Positions 22,329 to 30,690 of a DNA stretch of 52,379 nucleotides are shown here, piece by piece. This stretch comes from Elstera sp044372965. GTDB taxonomy: Bacteria > Pseudomonadota > Alphaproteobacteria > Elsterales > Elsteraceae. The stretch is from positions 1 through 52,379 of the forward strand of contig NZ_JBILQX010000006.1 in the NCBI RefSeq assembly GCF_044372965.1, given 5' to 3'. The number at the start of each line of letters is the position of its first letter. The first letter of the stretch is position 1. The position numbers and the translations under genes were made by a program. Below the pieces are notes generated by a model. The model was not told where the DNA came from. It ran no database searches and saw nothing but the letters and a program-made list of their open reading frames with translations.

Positions 22329-23518
22329 TGCTGCCCCGTCGCCAATTTCTTCGCCTCTCGGCCCTTGCGGGCGGTGCCCTTCTGCTGCCAAGCGGCTGCG
22401 CAATCGTCCCCGGCGGGGTTCCGACGAAAACCGCCGCCGGTAAAGCCGATACGCTGTTGCTGGTCGAGTTCCAGGGCGGCAACGACGGGCTGAATACCGT
22501 TGCCCCGATTACGGACCCGCTCTACCGCAAACTGCGGCCCACCCTAGCGCTGACGGAGGCCGACGCCCTCCCCGTCGGGCGCGATCTTGCCCTTCATCCC
22601 GCCCTGAAACCAGCAATGGACCTGTGGAGCGCGGGCGATCTCGCCGTGCTGCTCGGCGTCGGCTATCCGCAGCCCGACCGTTCCCACTTCCGCTCGATCG
22701 ATATTTGGGACACGGCCTCGGACGCCGACCGGGTGCTGACAAGCGGTTGGATCACCCGCGCCCTGCTCGCCCAGCCCCGCGCGCGCGTCTCCGACGCCTT
22801 CGTTCTGGGCCGACCCCACCTGGGGCCGGTGACGGGGCAGGGCATTAAAGCCGTCTCAATCAGCAATCCGGGGAATTTTGCCCAGGCCGCCACCGCCGTT
22901 TCGATCCCGGAGCAACTGCGCCGTAACCCGGTGCTCGACCAAATCAGCGCCGTGCAAGGTACGCTGCGGGTGGCAGGCGACGATATTAAAGCGAAGCTGA
23001 AAACCGTTCCCGCCAGCCTGACCGCCGATTTCCCGAAAACCAACCTAGGCGCGCAGTTCGCCGATGCGCTGCGCTTGCTGGCGGCAGGGGTCGATGCCCC
23101 CGTTATCAAACTCTCGCTGGGGAGCTTCGACACGCACATCGACCAAGCCCCCCAACACGCCCGCCTGCTCGGCGATTTCGCCGCCGCGCTCGCGGCCTTC
23201 CGCAAGGCCGCCCAGACCGCTGGCCTGTGGGACCGCGTCATCGTCCTCACCTACTCCGAGTTCGGCCGTAGGCCCGCTGAAAACGGCAGCAAAGGCACCG
23301 ACCACGGCACCGCCGCCCCCCTCTTCCTCGCGGGCGGCAGCGTGCGCGGCGGGCTCATCGGCACGCAACCGGCGCTTGATAAGCTGGAGAACGACGATCT
23401 CGTGCATACGATGGATTTCCGGCAGGTCTATGCCAGCCTCTTACAGGGGCTGTGGGGGCTGGAGGCGGGGACGGTGTTGGGGAAACCGGTGGTGCCGGTG
23501 GCGGGGTTAGTCGTTTAG
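22328..23518 (+). CDS. DUF1501 family protein with Tat signal
   Basis: The product is 396 aa. MLPRRQFLRLSALAGGALLL is a twin-arginine signal, and a Cys at about residue 23 in SGCA could be a lipobox-like site. The body has LLVEFQGGNDGLNTVAPI, RSHFRSIDIWDTA-like segments and VLTYSEFGRRPAENGSKGTDHG, the sulfatase-like core of DUF1501. The product is folded in the cytosol and exported by Tat, presumably acting with the DUF1800 partner. The function is not established. The start is fixed by the TAATG overlap. Confidence 0.92.
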   Translation: MLPRRQFLRLSALAGGALLLPSGCAIVPGGVPTKTAAGKADTLLLVEFQGGNDGLNTVAPITDPLYRKLRPTLALTEADALPVGRDLALHPALKPAMDLWSAGDLAVLLGVGYPQPDRSHFRSIDIWDTASDADRVLTSGWITRALLAQPRARVSDAFVLGRPHLGPVTGQGIKAVSISNPGNFAQAATAVSIPEQLRRNPVLDQISAVQGTLRVAGDDIKAKLKTVPASLTADFPKTNLGAQFADALRLLAAGVDAPVIKLSLGSFDTHIDQAPQHARLLGDFAAALAAFRKAAQTAGLWDRVIVLTYSEFGRRPAENGSKGTDHGTAAPLFLAGGSVRGGLIGTQPALDKLENDDLVHTMDFRQVYASLLQGLWGLEAGTVLGKPVVPVAGLVV

Positions 23519-23534
23519 GTTTCGCTTGCGCGAT

Positions 23535-23706
23535 CTTGGGGGCGCGGCCCCCAAACCCGGCTTCAAGGGCGGTGCCCTTGAAAATCCCGTTTGCAAGCCA
23601 GCCAATTATTCAGTCAGCAACCACTAATTTCCTGATTTTATTATGAAAATGGGATTCTTAAGGGCCGACTGGCCCTTAAGCGGAGTGCAGAGGCAGCGCC
23701 TCTGCG
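23535..23706. repeat. REPIN-like palindromic element, copy 3
   Basis: This 172-bp element is inverted relative to copies 1 and 2. Read on the minus strand it has GCAGAGGC/GCCTCTGC, ACTCCGCT, CTTAAGGGCC/GGCCCTTAAG, GAATCCC, a variable AT-rich centre, GGGATT, TTCAAGGGC/GCCCTTGAA, CCGGGTTTG and a GGGGGC/GCCCCC dyad. It begins 16 bp after the DUF1501 stop and ends 9 bp from the tRNA. Confidence 0.85.
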
Positions 23707-23715
23707 GAAGTCCGC

Positions 23716-23791
23716 TGGTGGGCCCGGCCGGATTCGAACCGACGACAACACCGTTATGAGCGGCGCGTTCTAACCACTGAACTACAGGCCC
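23716..23791 (-). tRNA. tRNA with CAU anticodon (probably tRNA-Ile2, else elongator tRNA-Met)
   Basis: The 76-nt cloverleaf has a GGGCCTG/CGGGCCC acceptor, a GTTC/GAAC D stem, a CGCCG/CGGTG anticodon stem with loop CTCATAA, a GTCGG/CCGGC T stem with TTCGAAT, and an encoded CCA. The anticodon is at 23756-23758 on the complement. The paired 1-72 position excludes the initiator. The A-loop and stem resemble lysidine-type tRNA-Ile2, but Met cannot be excluded by eye. Confidence 0.93.
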
Positions 23792-23834
23792 CCGCAGCGA
23801 TCCCCGGAACAAAGCCGGGGTTAGGGTTATGAAA

Positions 23835-23864
23835 GCAAAAGGGGCGTTCCGTCAAGAACGCCCC
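23835..23864 (-). terminator. Intrinsic terminator of the yqeY-dnaG-rpoD operon
   Basis: 9-bp arms GGGGCGTTC and GAACGCCCC with a 6-nt loop are followed on the minus strand by TTTTG. It lies 36 bp after the rpoD stop. Confidence 0.8.
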
Positions 23865-23899
23865 CTGCTTCGATATGCAGATTTTTTACACTGAACTGA

Positions 23900-25861
23900 T
23901 TAGGTATCCAGGAAGCTGCGCAATTTGCGGCTGCGGCTCGGGTGTTTGAGCTTGCGCAGGGCTTTGGCTTCGATCTGACGGATACGTTCGCGCGTGACCG
24001 AGAACTGCTGGCCAACCTCTTCGAGCGTATGATCGGTGTTCATGCCGATGCCAAAACGCATGCGCAGTACACGTTCTTCGCGGGGGGTGAGGGTTGCCAG
24101 AATTCGCGTGGTGGTTTCGCGCAGGTTGGCCTGAATGGCGGCATCGAGCGGCAGAACGGCGTTCTTGTCTTCGATGAAATCGCCCAAATGGCTGTCTTCC
24201 TCGTCCCCGATGGGGGTTTCGAGGGAGATCGGCTCTTTGGCGATTTTCAGGACTTTGCGAACCTTTTCCAGCGGCATCATCAGCTTTTCGGCCAATTCTT
24301 CCGGCGTCGGCTCGCGGCCGATTTCGTGCAGCATCTGGCGCGAGGTGCGCACCAGCTTGTTGATCGTTTCGATCATATGCACGGGAATGCGGATCGTGCG
24401 GGCTTGGTCGGCAATCGAGCGGGTGATTGCTTGGCGAATCCACCAAGTCGCATAAGTCGAGAACTTATAACCGCGCCGATATTCGAACTTATCCACGGCC
24501 TTCATCAGGCCGATATTGCCTTCTTGAATAAGATCGAGGAACTGCAGGCCGCGATTGGTGTATTTTTTGGCAATCGAAATGACGAGGCGCAGGTTCGCTT
24601 CGACCATTTCTTTCTTAGCGCGACTCGCCTCGCGCTCGCCCTTTTGGATCTTCTGAACCATCGCGCGGAATTCGCCGATGGGCAGCGTCACTTCTTCAGC
24701 GAAAGCGGCGGTATCTTCCCGAACCTTGCGCGCGTCGTCGGCGTGCTTTTCGTAGAAGCGCGTCCACTTCAGGCTGCGAATACGGACCGTTTCCAGCCAG
24801 TTCGGCACCAACTCATTACCCATATAGGCGGTGAGGAAGTCGGCGCGCGGCACTTTGGTCGATTCGGCCATGCGCAACATTTTGCCGTCGAGCTGCAATA
24901 GCTTGCGGGCCAGAAGATTATGCTGCTCCACCAATTGCTCAATGCGCAGCGGGTGCAGGCGCACGGTCTTGGTGATATCGACCAGATCGCTGCGGGCTTT
25001 TTCGTATTTCTTCTCGTTCGCGGGCGTCAGCGGCTCGCCTTTGAGCAAGGACGCGACGCGCTTATCTTGCAGCTTGGCAAGCTTCACCTGCGCTTCGGCA
25101 ATTTGGTCGAATTTCTCGACATATTGCGGCAGCAGTTCGGCTTCCATCGCCGATAGCGACACGCCCGGCTCGTCGCTTTCGCCCTCGCCTTCGGCCCCTG
25201 ATGCTGCGGGATCGCCCTCTTCCGCTTCTTCAGCCTCTTCCGGGGCTTCAGCGACTTCGGCAGCGACGAGCAGTTCCGGCGGCAGATCTTCATCTTCTGC
25301 CGGGGCACCATTGCCGTAGGAGGCTTCGAGATCGATGATGTCGCGCAGCAGCATGCGCCCGTCGATGAGCGCCTGACGCCACGCCACGATCGCGCGCTGG
25401 GTCAGCGGGCTTTCGCACAGGCCGGAGATCATCGCCTCGCGGCCAGCTTCGATCCGCTTGGCGATAGCGATTTCGCCTTCGCGCGACAGAAGCTCGACCG
25501 AGCCCATTTCGCGCAAATACATGCGAACCGGATCGTCCGTGCGGCCGACCTCATCCTCGTCGACATTGCCGCGCGCGTCGCCATCGGCGTCCGCTTCGGC
25601 TTCCGTCTCCTCGGCCTCATCGCCTTCGACGATGTTGATACCCAACTCCGAGAGCATCGCCAGCGTGTCTTCGATCTGTTCCGAAGACACCTGATCCTGC
25701 GGCAGGGCAGCATTCAATTCGTCATAGGTTACATAACCGCGCTCTTTGCCTTTAGCCGTCAGTTTTTTGACGGCGGCGGCGACGGTATCGACCAATGGAC
25801 TTTCGAGTGCTTCTTCCTGCGGGGTTTGCTCTTCTGCGGTATTCGCTGCCTTCTGCGCCAT
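23900..25861 (-). CDS. rpoD: RNA polymerase primary sigma factor (sigma-70)
   Basis: The product is 653 aa from the ATG at 25861 with GAGGG upstream. Region 1.1 is N-terminal; DDPVRMYLREMGSVELLSREGE is region 1.2. A long acidic non-conserved insert at about residues 170-230 (runs of Glu/Ala) is usual in alphaproteobacteria. Region 2 has FLDLIQEGNIGLMKAVDKFE and the -10-reading YATWWIRQAITR segment. Region 4.2 has LEEVGQQFSVTRERIRQIE. It directs RNA polymerase to housekeeping promoters. It is the last gene of yqeY-dnaG-rpoD, 94 bp after dnaG. Confidence 0.98.
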   Translation of the reverse strand: MAQKAANTAEEQTPQEEALESPLVDTVAAAVKKLTAKGKERGYVTYDELNAALPQDQVSSEQIEDTLAMLSELGINIVEGDEAEETEAEADADGDARGNVDEDEVGRTDDPVRMYLREMGSVELLSREGEIAIAKRIEAGREAMISGLCESPLTQRAIVAWRQALIDGRMLLRDIIDLEASYGNGAPAEDEDLPPELLVAAEVAEAPEEAEEAEEGDPAASGAEGEGESDEPGVSLSAMEAELLPQYVEKFDQIAEAQVKLAKLQDKRVASLLKGEPLTPANEKKYEKARSDLVDITKTVRLHPLRIEQLVEQHNLLARKLLQLDGKMLRMAESTKVPRADFLTAYMGNELVPNWLETVRIRSLKWTRFYEKHADDARKVREDTAAFAEEVTLPIGEFRAMVQKIQKGEREASRAKKEMVEANLRLVISIAKKYTNRGLQFLDLIQEGNIGLMKAVDKFEYRRGYKFSTYATWWIRQAITRSIADQARTIRIPVHMIETINKLVRTSRQMLHEIGREPTPEELAEKLMMPLEKVRKVLKIAKEPISLETPIGDEEDSHLGDFIEDKNAVLPLDAAIQANLRETTTRILATLTPREERVLRMRFGIGMNTDHTLEEVGQQFSVTRERIRQIEAKALRKLKHPSRSRKLRSFLDT

Positions 25862-25955
25862 TCTTGACCCTCGCCAAACCAAACCGTCGCGTAAAAACTA
25901 GTCTGCCCCCAAGCATGCCAGAAACATGCCGGGCGCCCCTTCTAACCCATCAGCG

Positions 25956-27887
25956 TTACGACGGCGCGACAGGGTTGATCCCTGCTCCCGCCTCGCTTGC
26001 CTGCTCTAACCCGTCCTCATCCCGCTCCGCGTGGCTTTTTGCCTTATCGGCAAACAGCGCCTTGTAGCGCAGCCAGGCTTCCGGCGTTTCTTCCGACAGC
26101 GTAACCGCCATCAAAGTCTTCCGGTCTTCCGCCATACGCCGATCGGCAAGCCTGCCGAAAATTTCGGCGACTTTCGCGCGCACATCTTGGGGAAACGCTT
26201 CACGCCGCGTGAAGGGAAACGTTCCGGCAACGTCTTGCTGCATCACTTGCGACAGCATAAAGGCGTGCTCGCTTTCCGCGACATGGGATTGCAGGGCATC
26301 GGCGTCAAGGCCGGGACGGGTAGCCGTAAGATTTACGATTTCCTGCCTCAGCAAGTCAAGACCCGCATCGGCAAAGCTGATCTCGGCCAAGGCTTCGTGC
26401 CATTCATCGAATAAAAACGGGTGGTTAAGGAAAGCTGCGAGCAGCGCGCGCGCGTGCATTCGCTCGGCAATCCCCCCCACCGTTGCTGGATTTGCCTGGG
26501 GGCCTTGCTTCAGGAACAGGTCCGGCTCTTGCCACCGCCCCCGTTTACCGGGCTGAAACTTGGGCCGGGTTTGATACGGGACGGGGGTGACTTGCGCCAC
26601 CGGCTCGGGTGCCGGGGCCACGCCAAACAGCACCGTAATCCGTTGGTCGATATCGGCCTGATACAGCCGCCGCACGTCGGCATCGGCAATCGTGGCGATC
26701 TGGGCGTGGAGTTCGCGGGAGAAATCGGCTTTGCGTTCGGGCGTATCCAGCACGCGCCCAAGCTTCACCCCGTCCCACAGGGCCTCGACCAGGGGGCGCG
26801 CGACCGTCAGCGCTTCGCGCAGCCGGGCGGGACCACCAGGGCGGCCGAGCAGATCATCGGGATCGAGCCCCTCGGGCAGGGTGGCGAACCGCAGCGAGCG
26901 CCCCGCTTTCAGTTGGGGCAGCGCCCGCAGCGCTGCGCGCATCATCGCCTTTTGCCCCGCTGCATCGCCATCAAGACACAGCACAGGCTCAGGCGCGAGC
27001 CGCCACAGTTCTTCCATCTGCTCTTCGGTAAAAGCCGTGCCCAGGGGCGCCACCGCCGTATCGAACCCAGCGCGGTGCAGGGCGATGACGTCCATATAGC
27101 CTTCGGCCAGGATCACTTCCTGCTTCTTGGCCGCTGCCGGGCGGGCCAGATGCAGGGCGTAGAGACTGCGACCCTTATGGAACAGCGGCGTTTCCGGGCT
27201 ATTGAGGTATTTCGGCTGCCCATCGCCCAAAATGCGCCCGCCGAAGGCGATCACCCGCCCGCGCTTGTCGCAGATCGGAAACATCACGCGCCCCCGGAAC
27301 CGATCATAGGGCTCGGGCTTTTCTTCGACCCGAATGAGCAGCCCGGCTTCCACCAGCGGCCCCTCGTCAAACCCCTGGATTTTCAACGCCACCTTCAAAC
27401 CGTCGCGCTGATCGGGGGACCAGCCGAGGCGGAACTTGCCGATATCTTCCTCGCGCACGCCGCGCCGGGTGAGATAGTCGCGCGCGCCGGTGCCGGAGGG
27501 CCCTCGCAGGCTTTGCTCGAAATAAAGGCAGGCGGCTTCCATTGCCGCTTCCAGCGTTTGCCGCCGCTCCACCGTGCGCCGGTCGGTCGGCGTATCGCGG
27601 GGAACCTCGATTCCGGCTTCGCCCGCCAGCCGTTCGACGGTTTCGGCAAACCCCAAGCCGTCGGTCTGCATCACGAACGAGACGATATCGCCGTGCGCGC
27701 CGCAGCCGAAGCAATGGTAGAAGCCCTTATCGTCATTGACGAAAAAGCTCGGCGATTTTTCACTATGGAACGGGCAGAGGCCGGAAAACTCCCGCCCTTT
27801 CCGGGTAAGCTTCACCTTCCGCCCGACCACCGAAGAGGTCGGAACGCGGGCACGAAGATCATCCAGAAATTGGGGCGGGAAGGCCAT
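25956..27887 (-). CDS. dnaG: DNA primase
   Basis: The product is 643 aa. The CHC2 zinc-binding domain is at about residues 35-65: CPFHSEKSPSFFVND, then the YHCFGCG segment. The catalytic Toprim domain has VILAEGYMDVIALHRAG and LDGDAAGQKAMMRA. A C-terminal helical domain for DnaB binding follows, including a HPFLFDEWHEALAEI segment. It makes RNA primers at the replication fork. The start at 27887 has AAGGGG and lies 14 bp after yqeY, so the three genes form the macromolecular synthesis operon. Confidence 0.98.
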   Translation of the reverse strand: MAFPPQFLDDLRARVPTSSVVGRKVKLTRKGREFSGLCPFHSEKSPSFFVNDDKGFYHCFGCGAHGDIVSFVMQTDGLGFAETVERLAGEAGIEVPRDTPTDRRTVERRQTLEAAMEAACLYFEQSLRGPSGTGARDYLTRRGVREEDIGKFRLGWSPDQRDGLKVALKIQGFDEGPLVEAGLLIRVEEKPEPYDRFRGRVMFPICDKRGRVIAFGGRILGDGQPKYLNSPETPLFHKGRSLYALHLARPAAAKKQEVILAEGYMDVIALHRAGFDTAVAPLGTAFTEEQMEELWRLAPEPVLCLDGDAAGQKAMMRAALRALPQLKAGRSLRFATLPEGLDPDDLLGRPGGPARLREALTVARPLVEALWDGVKLGRVLDTPERKADFSRELHAQIATIADADVRRLYQADIDQRITVLFGVAPAPEPVAQVTPVPYQTRPKFQPGKRGRWQEPDLFLKQGPQANPATVGGIAERMHARALLAAFLNHPFLFDEWHEALAEISFADAGLDLLRQEIVNLTATRPGLDADALQSHVAESEHAFMLSQVMQQDVAGTFPFTRREAFPQDVRAKVAEIFGRLADRRMAEDRKTLMAVTLSEETPEAWLRYKALFADKAKSHAERDEDGLEQASEAGAGINPVAPS

Positions 27888-27901
27888 CGGTGCCCCTTCG
27901 G

Positions 27902-28363
27902 TTAAGCGGTGAGCTTAGCCTTAACCTGGGCACTCGCGGCCTGGAAATCCATAGCCCCGGCGAAACGGGTTTTAAGTTCGTTCATCACCCGGCCCATATC
28001 CTTGATCCCGCTCGCGCCCAGATCGGCGATGACGGTGGCAATCGCGGCGTCGGCTTCTTCGGCGCTCATGGCTTGCGGCAGGAACCGTTCGATAATGGCA
28101 ATTTCCGCGGCTTCTTGCGCGGCCAGCTCGGGCCGACCGCCCTGCTCGTACATCGTGATCGATTCGCGGCGCTGCTTAATCATGGATTGCAGCATCGACA
28201 GAATCGCCTCGTCCGGGATGGTATCGACCCCGCTGGGACGCGAGGCAATGTCCTTATCTTTCAACGCGGCCTGGATCATGCGGATGGCCCCGACGCTGGC
28301 CTGATCGCGCTCGCGCATCGCGGTTTTATAAGCATCGGTAATAGCGGTGCGCAGGCTGCTCAT
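27902..28363 (-). CDS. GatB/YqeY domain protein
   Basis: The product is 153 aa from the ATG at 28363 (GAGGAG upstream). It is a whole-length YqeY domain: LRTAITDAYKTAMRERDQASVGAIRMIQAALKDK, then ESITMYEQGGRPELAAQEAAEIAIIERFLPQ and GRVMNELKTRFAGAMDF motifs (each shorter than the full helical bundle). The domain is shared with the tRNA-binding tail of GatB amidotransferase; the free-standing protein has no settled role. It is first in the dnaG-rpoD operon, as in many alphaproteobacteria. A short GGCCC/GGGCC hairpin lies just before its ribosome site. Confidence 0.9.
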   Translation of the reverse strand: MSSLRTAITDAYKTAMRERDQASVGAIRMIQAALKDKDIASRPSGVDTIPDEAILSMLQSMIKQRRESITMYEQGGRPELAAQEAAEIAIIERFLPQAMSAEEADAAIATVIADLGASGIKDMGRVMNELKTRFAGAMDFQAASAQVKAKLTA

Positions 28364-28441
28364 TGTCTTACTCCTCAAGGCCCTGTAACGGGCCAGTCCA
28401 AAACGAAGGGAAAAGACAATAGGCGATGTCAGCCCAGGAGG

Positions 28442-29233
28442 CTAGGCCTTGCCCTCCGCCTCCGGCGTCCACCATTTCCCGGCGTCCGCGCCCGCGCCCT
28501 TGGTGAAAATCAGATAGACCCCCTCCCAGGCCGACGGCGTTTGCACCAACTGCAGATTGACCGCGCCGCGCTTCAGCAGCATTCCGCTCAAGCGATTGAG
28601 ATCATAGATATTCATCTGCATCACGGGGTCGCTCAGCGGGGCCCCGCGCAGCAGATTGAAGAGGTAGCGCAGCGGCGTGATGTATTTCTGGGCGAGGGCG
28701 GCATAGCGCTTCATTGGCGCGCGCGCGTCGGCAATCGGCACATGCAGCGCGCCGATGCCACCCAGCTTCAGCTTATCGTAAAGCCCGAGAATGATCTGCT
28801 CGCCCACTTCCACCGGGATATGCTGGATGACGATGTAGGAGTGGACGAAATCGACACCCTGGGGCAATTCCTGCACCGAGCGGCAGAGTTTGAGCGGCGT
28901 AACGCCCGCCTCTTCGGCGTGGCGCGCGGCGCGATCCAGCATCGATTGGGCGATATCGACGCCCCAAACCTGATCGGCATAGGCGCTCAGCGGAATGGCA
29001 AGACGGCCCACCCCCACACCAAAATCAACCGCCGTGCCGAAACGCCCCGCATGGCGCGCCGCAATCGGTCCCTGCATCAAGGCGGTGATATGGGCGATGC
29101 CTTGGGCGAAGAAGCGCCGCTTCTTCTCGGCATCAAGTTCGGACCCCCGGTAGATTTCCGCAGTATTAACACCGTAGTAAGGATTATTTTTACCAAATTC
29201 TTCCCAGTTTTTTTGAGTATCTTCGGTAATCAT
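28442..29233 (-). CDS. Class I SAM-dependent methyltransferase
   Basis: The product is 263 aa. Motif I is VDFGVGVGRLAIPLS (about residues 68-82), followed by VWGVDIAQSMLD with the acidic motif II residue and a VDFVHSYIVIQHIP segment at motif IV. The N-terminal NPYYGVNT and DLNRLSGMLLKRG at the C-terminal side are not diagnostic of a substrate. It lies upstream of yqeY on the same strand and is divergent from carA with a 240-bp gap. The substrate cannot be told. Confidence 0.85.
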   Translation of the reverse strand: MITEDTQKNWEEFGKNNPYYGVNTAEIYRGSELDAEKKRRFFAQGIAHITALMQGPIAARHAGRFGTAVDFGVGVGRLAIPLSAYADQVWGVDIAQSMLDRAARHAEEAGVTPLKLCRSVQELPQGVDFVHSYIVIQHIPVEVGEQIILGLYDKLKLGGIGALHVPIADARAPMKRYAALAQKYITPLRYLFNLLRGAPLSDPVMQMNIYDLNRLSGMLLKRGAVNLQLVQTPSAWEGVYLIFTKGAGADAGKWWTPEAEGKA

Positions 29234-29474
29234 CGAGATTTATCCAAAATTATCTAGACGGAGGCTGAGGAAGAGAGAGTGTTTTTTCTGTCCTCAGGTC
29301 TTCGAAATACCATATCACTGCTCGGGGAGCAATCTGTCCGATCCGCTATCATCGGATTTGCGCTATCGGAGGGCGGCCATGCTCCGAAGAATGGCCGCGC
29401 GGGGTTGACCCCTGGGTGCGGCTCCCGTATAGGCTCCGCAATTTGCCCGCCCGCATACTTTGAAGAGGTACAGA

Positions 29475-30635
29475 ATGACCGACGCCGCCCCCACCCCGAC
29501 CGGCGCACTCGTGCTGCAAGATGGCACTGTTCTATGGGGGCGTGGCTTTGGGGCAGCGGGACGATCGGTTGGCGAAGTCTGCTTCAATACGTCGCTGACG
29601 GGCTATCAGGAAATCATGACCGACCCGTCCTACGCGGGCCAGATCATTACCTTCACCTTCCCGCATATCGGCAATACCGGCACCAATCCCGAAGACATTG
29701 AAACCAAGACGCCCGCCGCGCGCGGTTTGATCGTCAAAACCGATGTCACCGAGCCGTCCAACTGGCGCTCGGTGCAAAATTTCGATGCTTGGTTGAAGAA
29801 TTGGAACCTGATCGGCCTCGCCGGGATCGACACCCGCCGCCTAACCCGGTTGATCCGCGATACGGGCGCGCCGACGGGCGTGATCGTCCATAATCCGGCG
29901 GGCATCACCGACGCCGATATCGCCGCCGCCACCGAGGAAGCGAAAGCCTGGCCCGGTCTCGAAGGCATGGACCTCGCCAAAGACGTCACCACCCGACAGA
30001 GCTACCGCTGGACGCAATCGACCTGGACCCTCGGCGCGGGCTATGCCGAACAGGACAGCCCGGACCATCACGTCGTCGCCATCGATTACGGCGCAAAGCA
30101 GAATATTCTGCGCTGCCTTGCCGCGACCGGCGCGCGGGTAACGGTCGTTCCCGCCTCGGCCACGGCTGAGGAAATCCTCGCCCTGAACCCGGATGGCGTG
30201 TTCCTCTCCAACGGCCCCGGCGATCCGGCTGCCACGGGCGTCTATGCCGTGCCGACCATTCAAGGGCTGCTGGCCAAAGACCTGCCGATTTTCGGCATTT
30301 GCCTGGGGCATCAGTTGCTGGCGCTGGCGCTCGGCGGCAAGACCGAGAAAATGCCCCTCGGCCATCGCGGCGCGAACCATCCGGTGAAGGATCTCGAAAC
30401 CGGCAAGGTGGAAATCACCAGCCAGAACCACGGGTTCATGGTGCTGCCGGAAAGCCTGCCGGAAGGCTCGGTTGTTACCCATGTGTCGCTGTTCGACGGC
30501 AGCAATGAAGGCTTCCGCCTGAAAGACCGCCCGGTCTTCTCCGTGCAATACCACCCGGAAGCCAGCCCCGGCCCCTCGGACAGCCATTATCTGTTCGAGC
30601 GTTTCGCCACCTTGATCGAGGCGAGCAAGCGCTAA
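29475..30635 (+). CDS. carA: Carbamoyl-phosphate synthase small subunit
   Basis: The product is 386 aa from the ATG at 29475 with GAGG upstream. The N-terminal half has GEVCFNTSLTGYQEIMTDPS. The C-terminal glutaminase has FGICLGHQLLALALGG with the nucleophilic Cys, and QYHPEASPGP with the catalytic His and Glu. It hydrolyses glutamine and passes ammonia to CarB for arginine and pyrimidine synthesis. carB begins 55 bp after its stop. The 29234-29474 gap upstream shows no riboswitch that I recognise. Confidence 0.98.
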   Translation: MTDAAPTPTGALVLQDGTVLWGRGFGAAGRSVGEVCFNTSLTGYQEIMTDPSYAGQIITFTFPHIGNTGTNPEDIETKTPAARGLIVKTDVTEPSNWRSVQNFDAWLKNWNLIGLAGIDTRRLTRLIRDTGAPTGVIVHNPAGITDADIAAATEEAKAWPGLEGMDLAKDVTTRQSYRWTQSTWTLGAGYAEQDSPDHHVVAIDYGAKQNILRCLAATGARVTVVPASATAEEILALNPDGVFLSNGPGDPAATGVYAVPTIQGLLAKDLPIFGICLGHQLLALALGGKTEKMPLGHRGANHPVKDLETGKVEITSQNHGFMVLPESLPEGSVVTHVSLFDGSNEGFRLKDRPVFSVQYHPEASPGPSDSHYLFERFATLIEASKR

Positions 30636-30690
30636 GCGCGCCGCCTTCCTCCCCTGCCGCCCGCCCGCTGCTGAAAGACTGAGAATTCCC

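Noticed and set aside
4148..23706. Palindromic elements as rho-independent terminators only
   Set aside because: Each has four stems in a fixed order with shared linkers and recurs at three unrelated sites, so a repeat family explains them better.
23716..23791. tRNA as a phage attachment site
   Set aside because: No integrase gene and no repeat of the tRNA 3' end were found in the window.
26421..29257. Long plus-strand frames antisense to dnaG, yqeY and the methyltransferase
   Set aside because: All are shadows of strongly recognisable genes, with no start signals and no family features.
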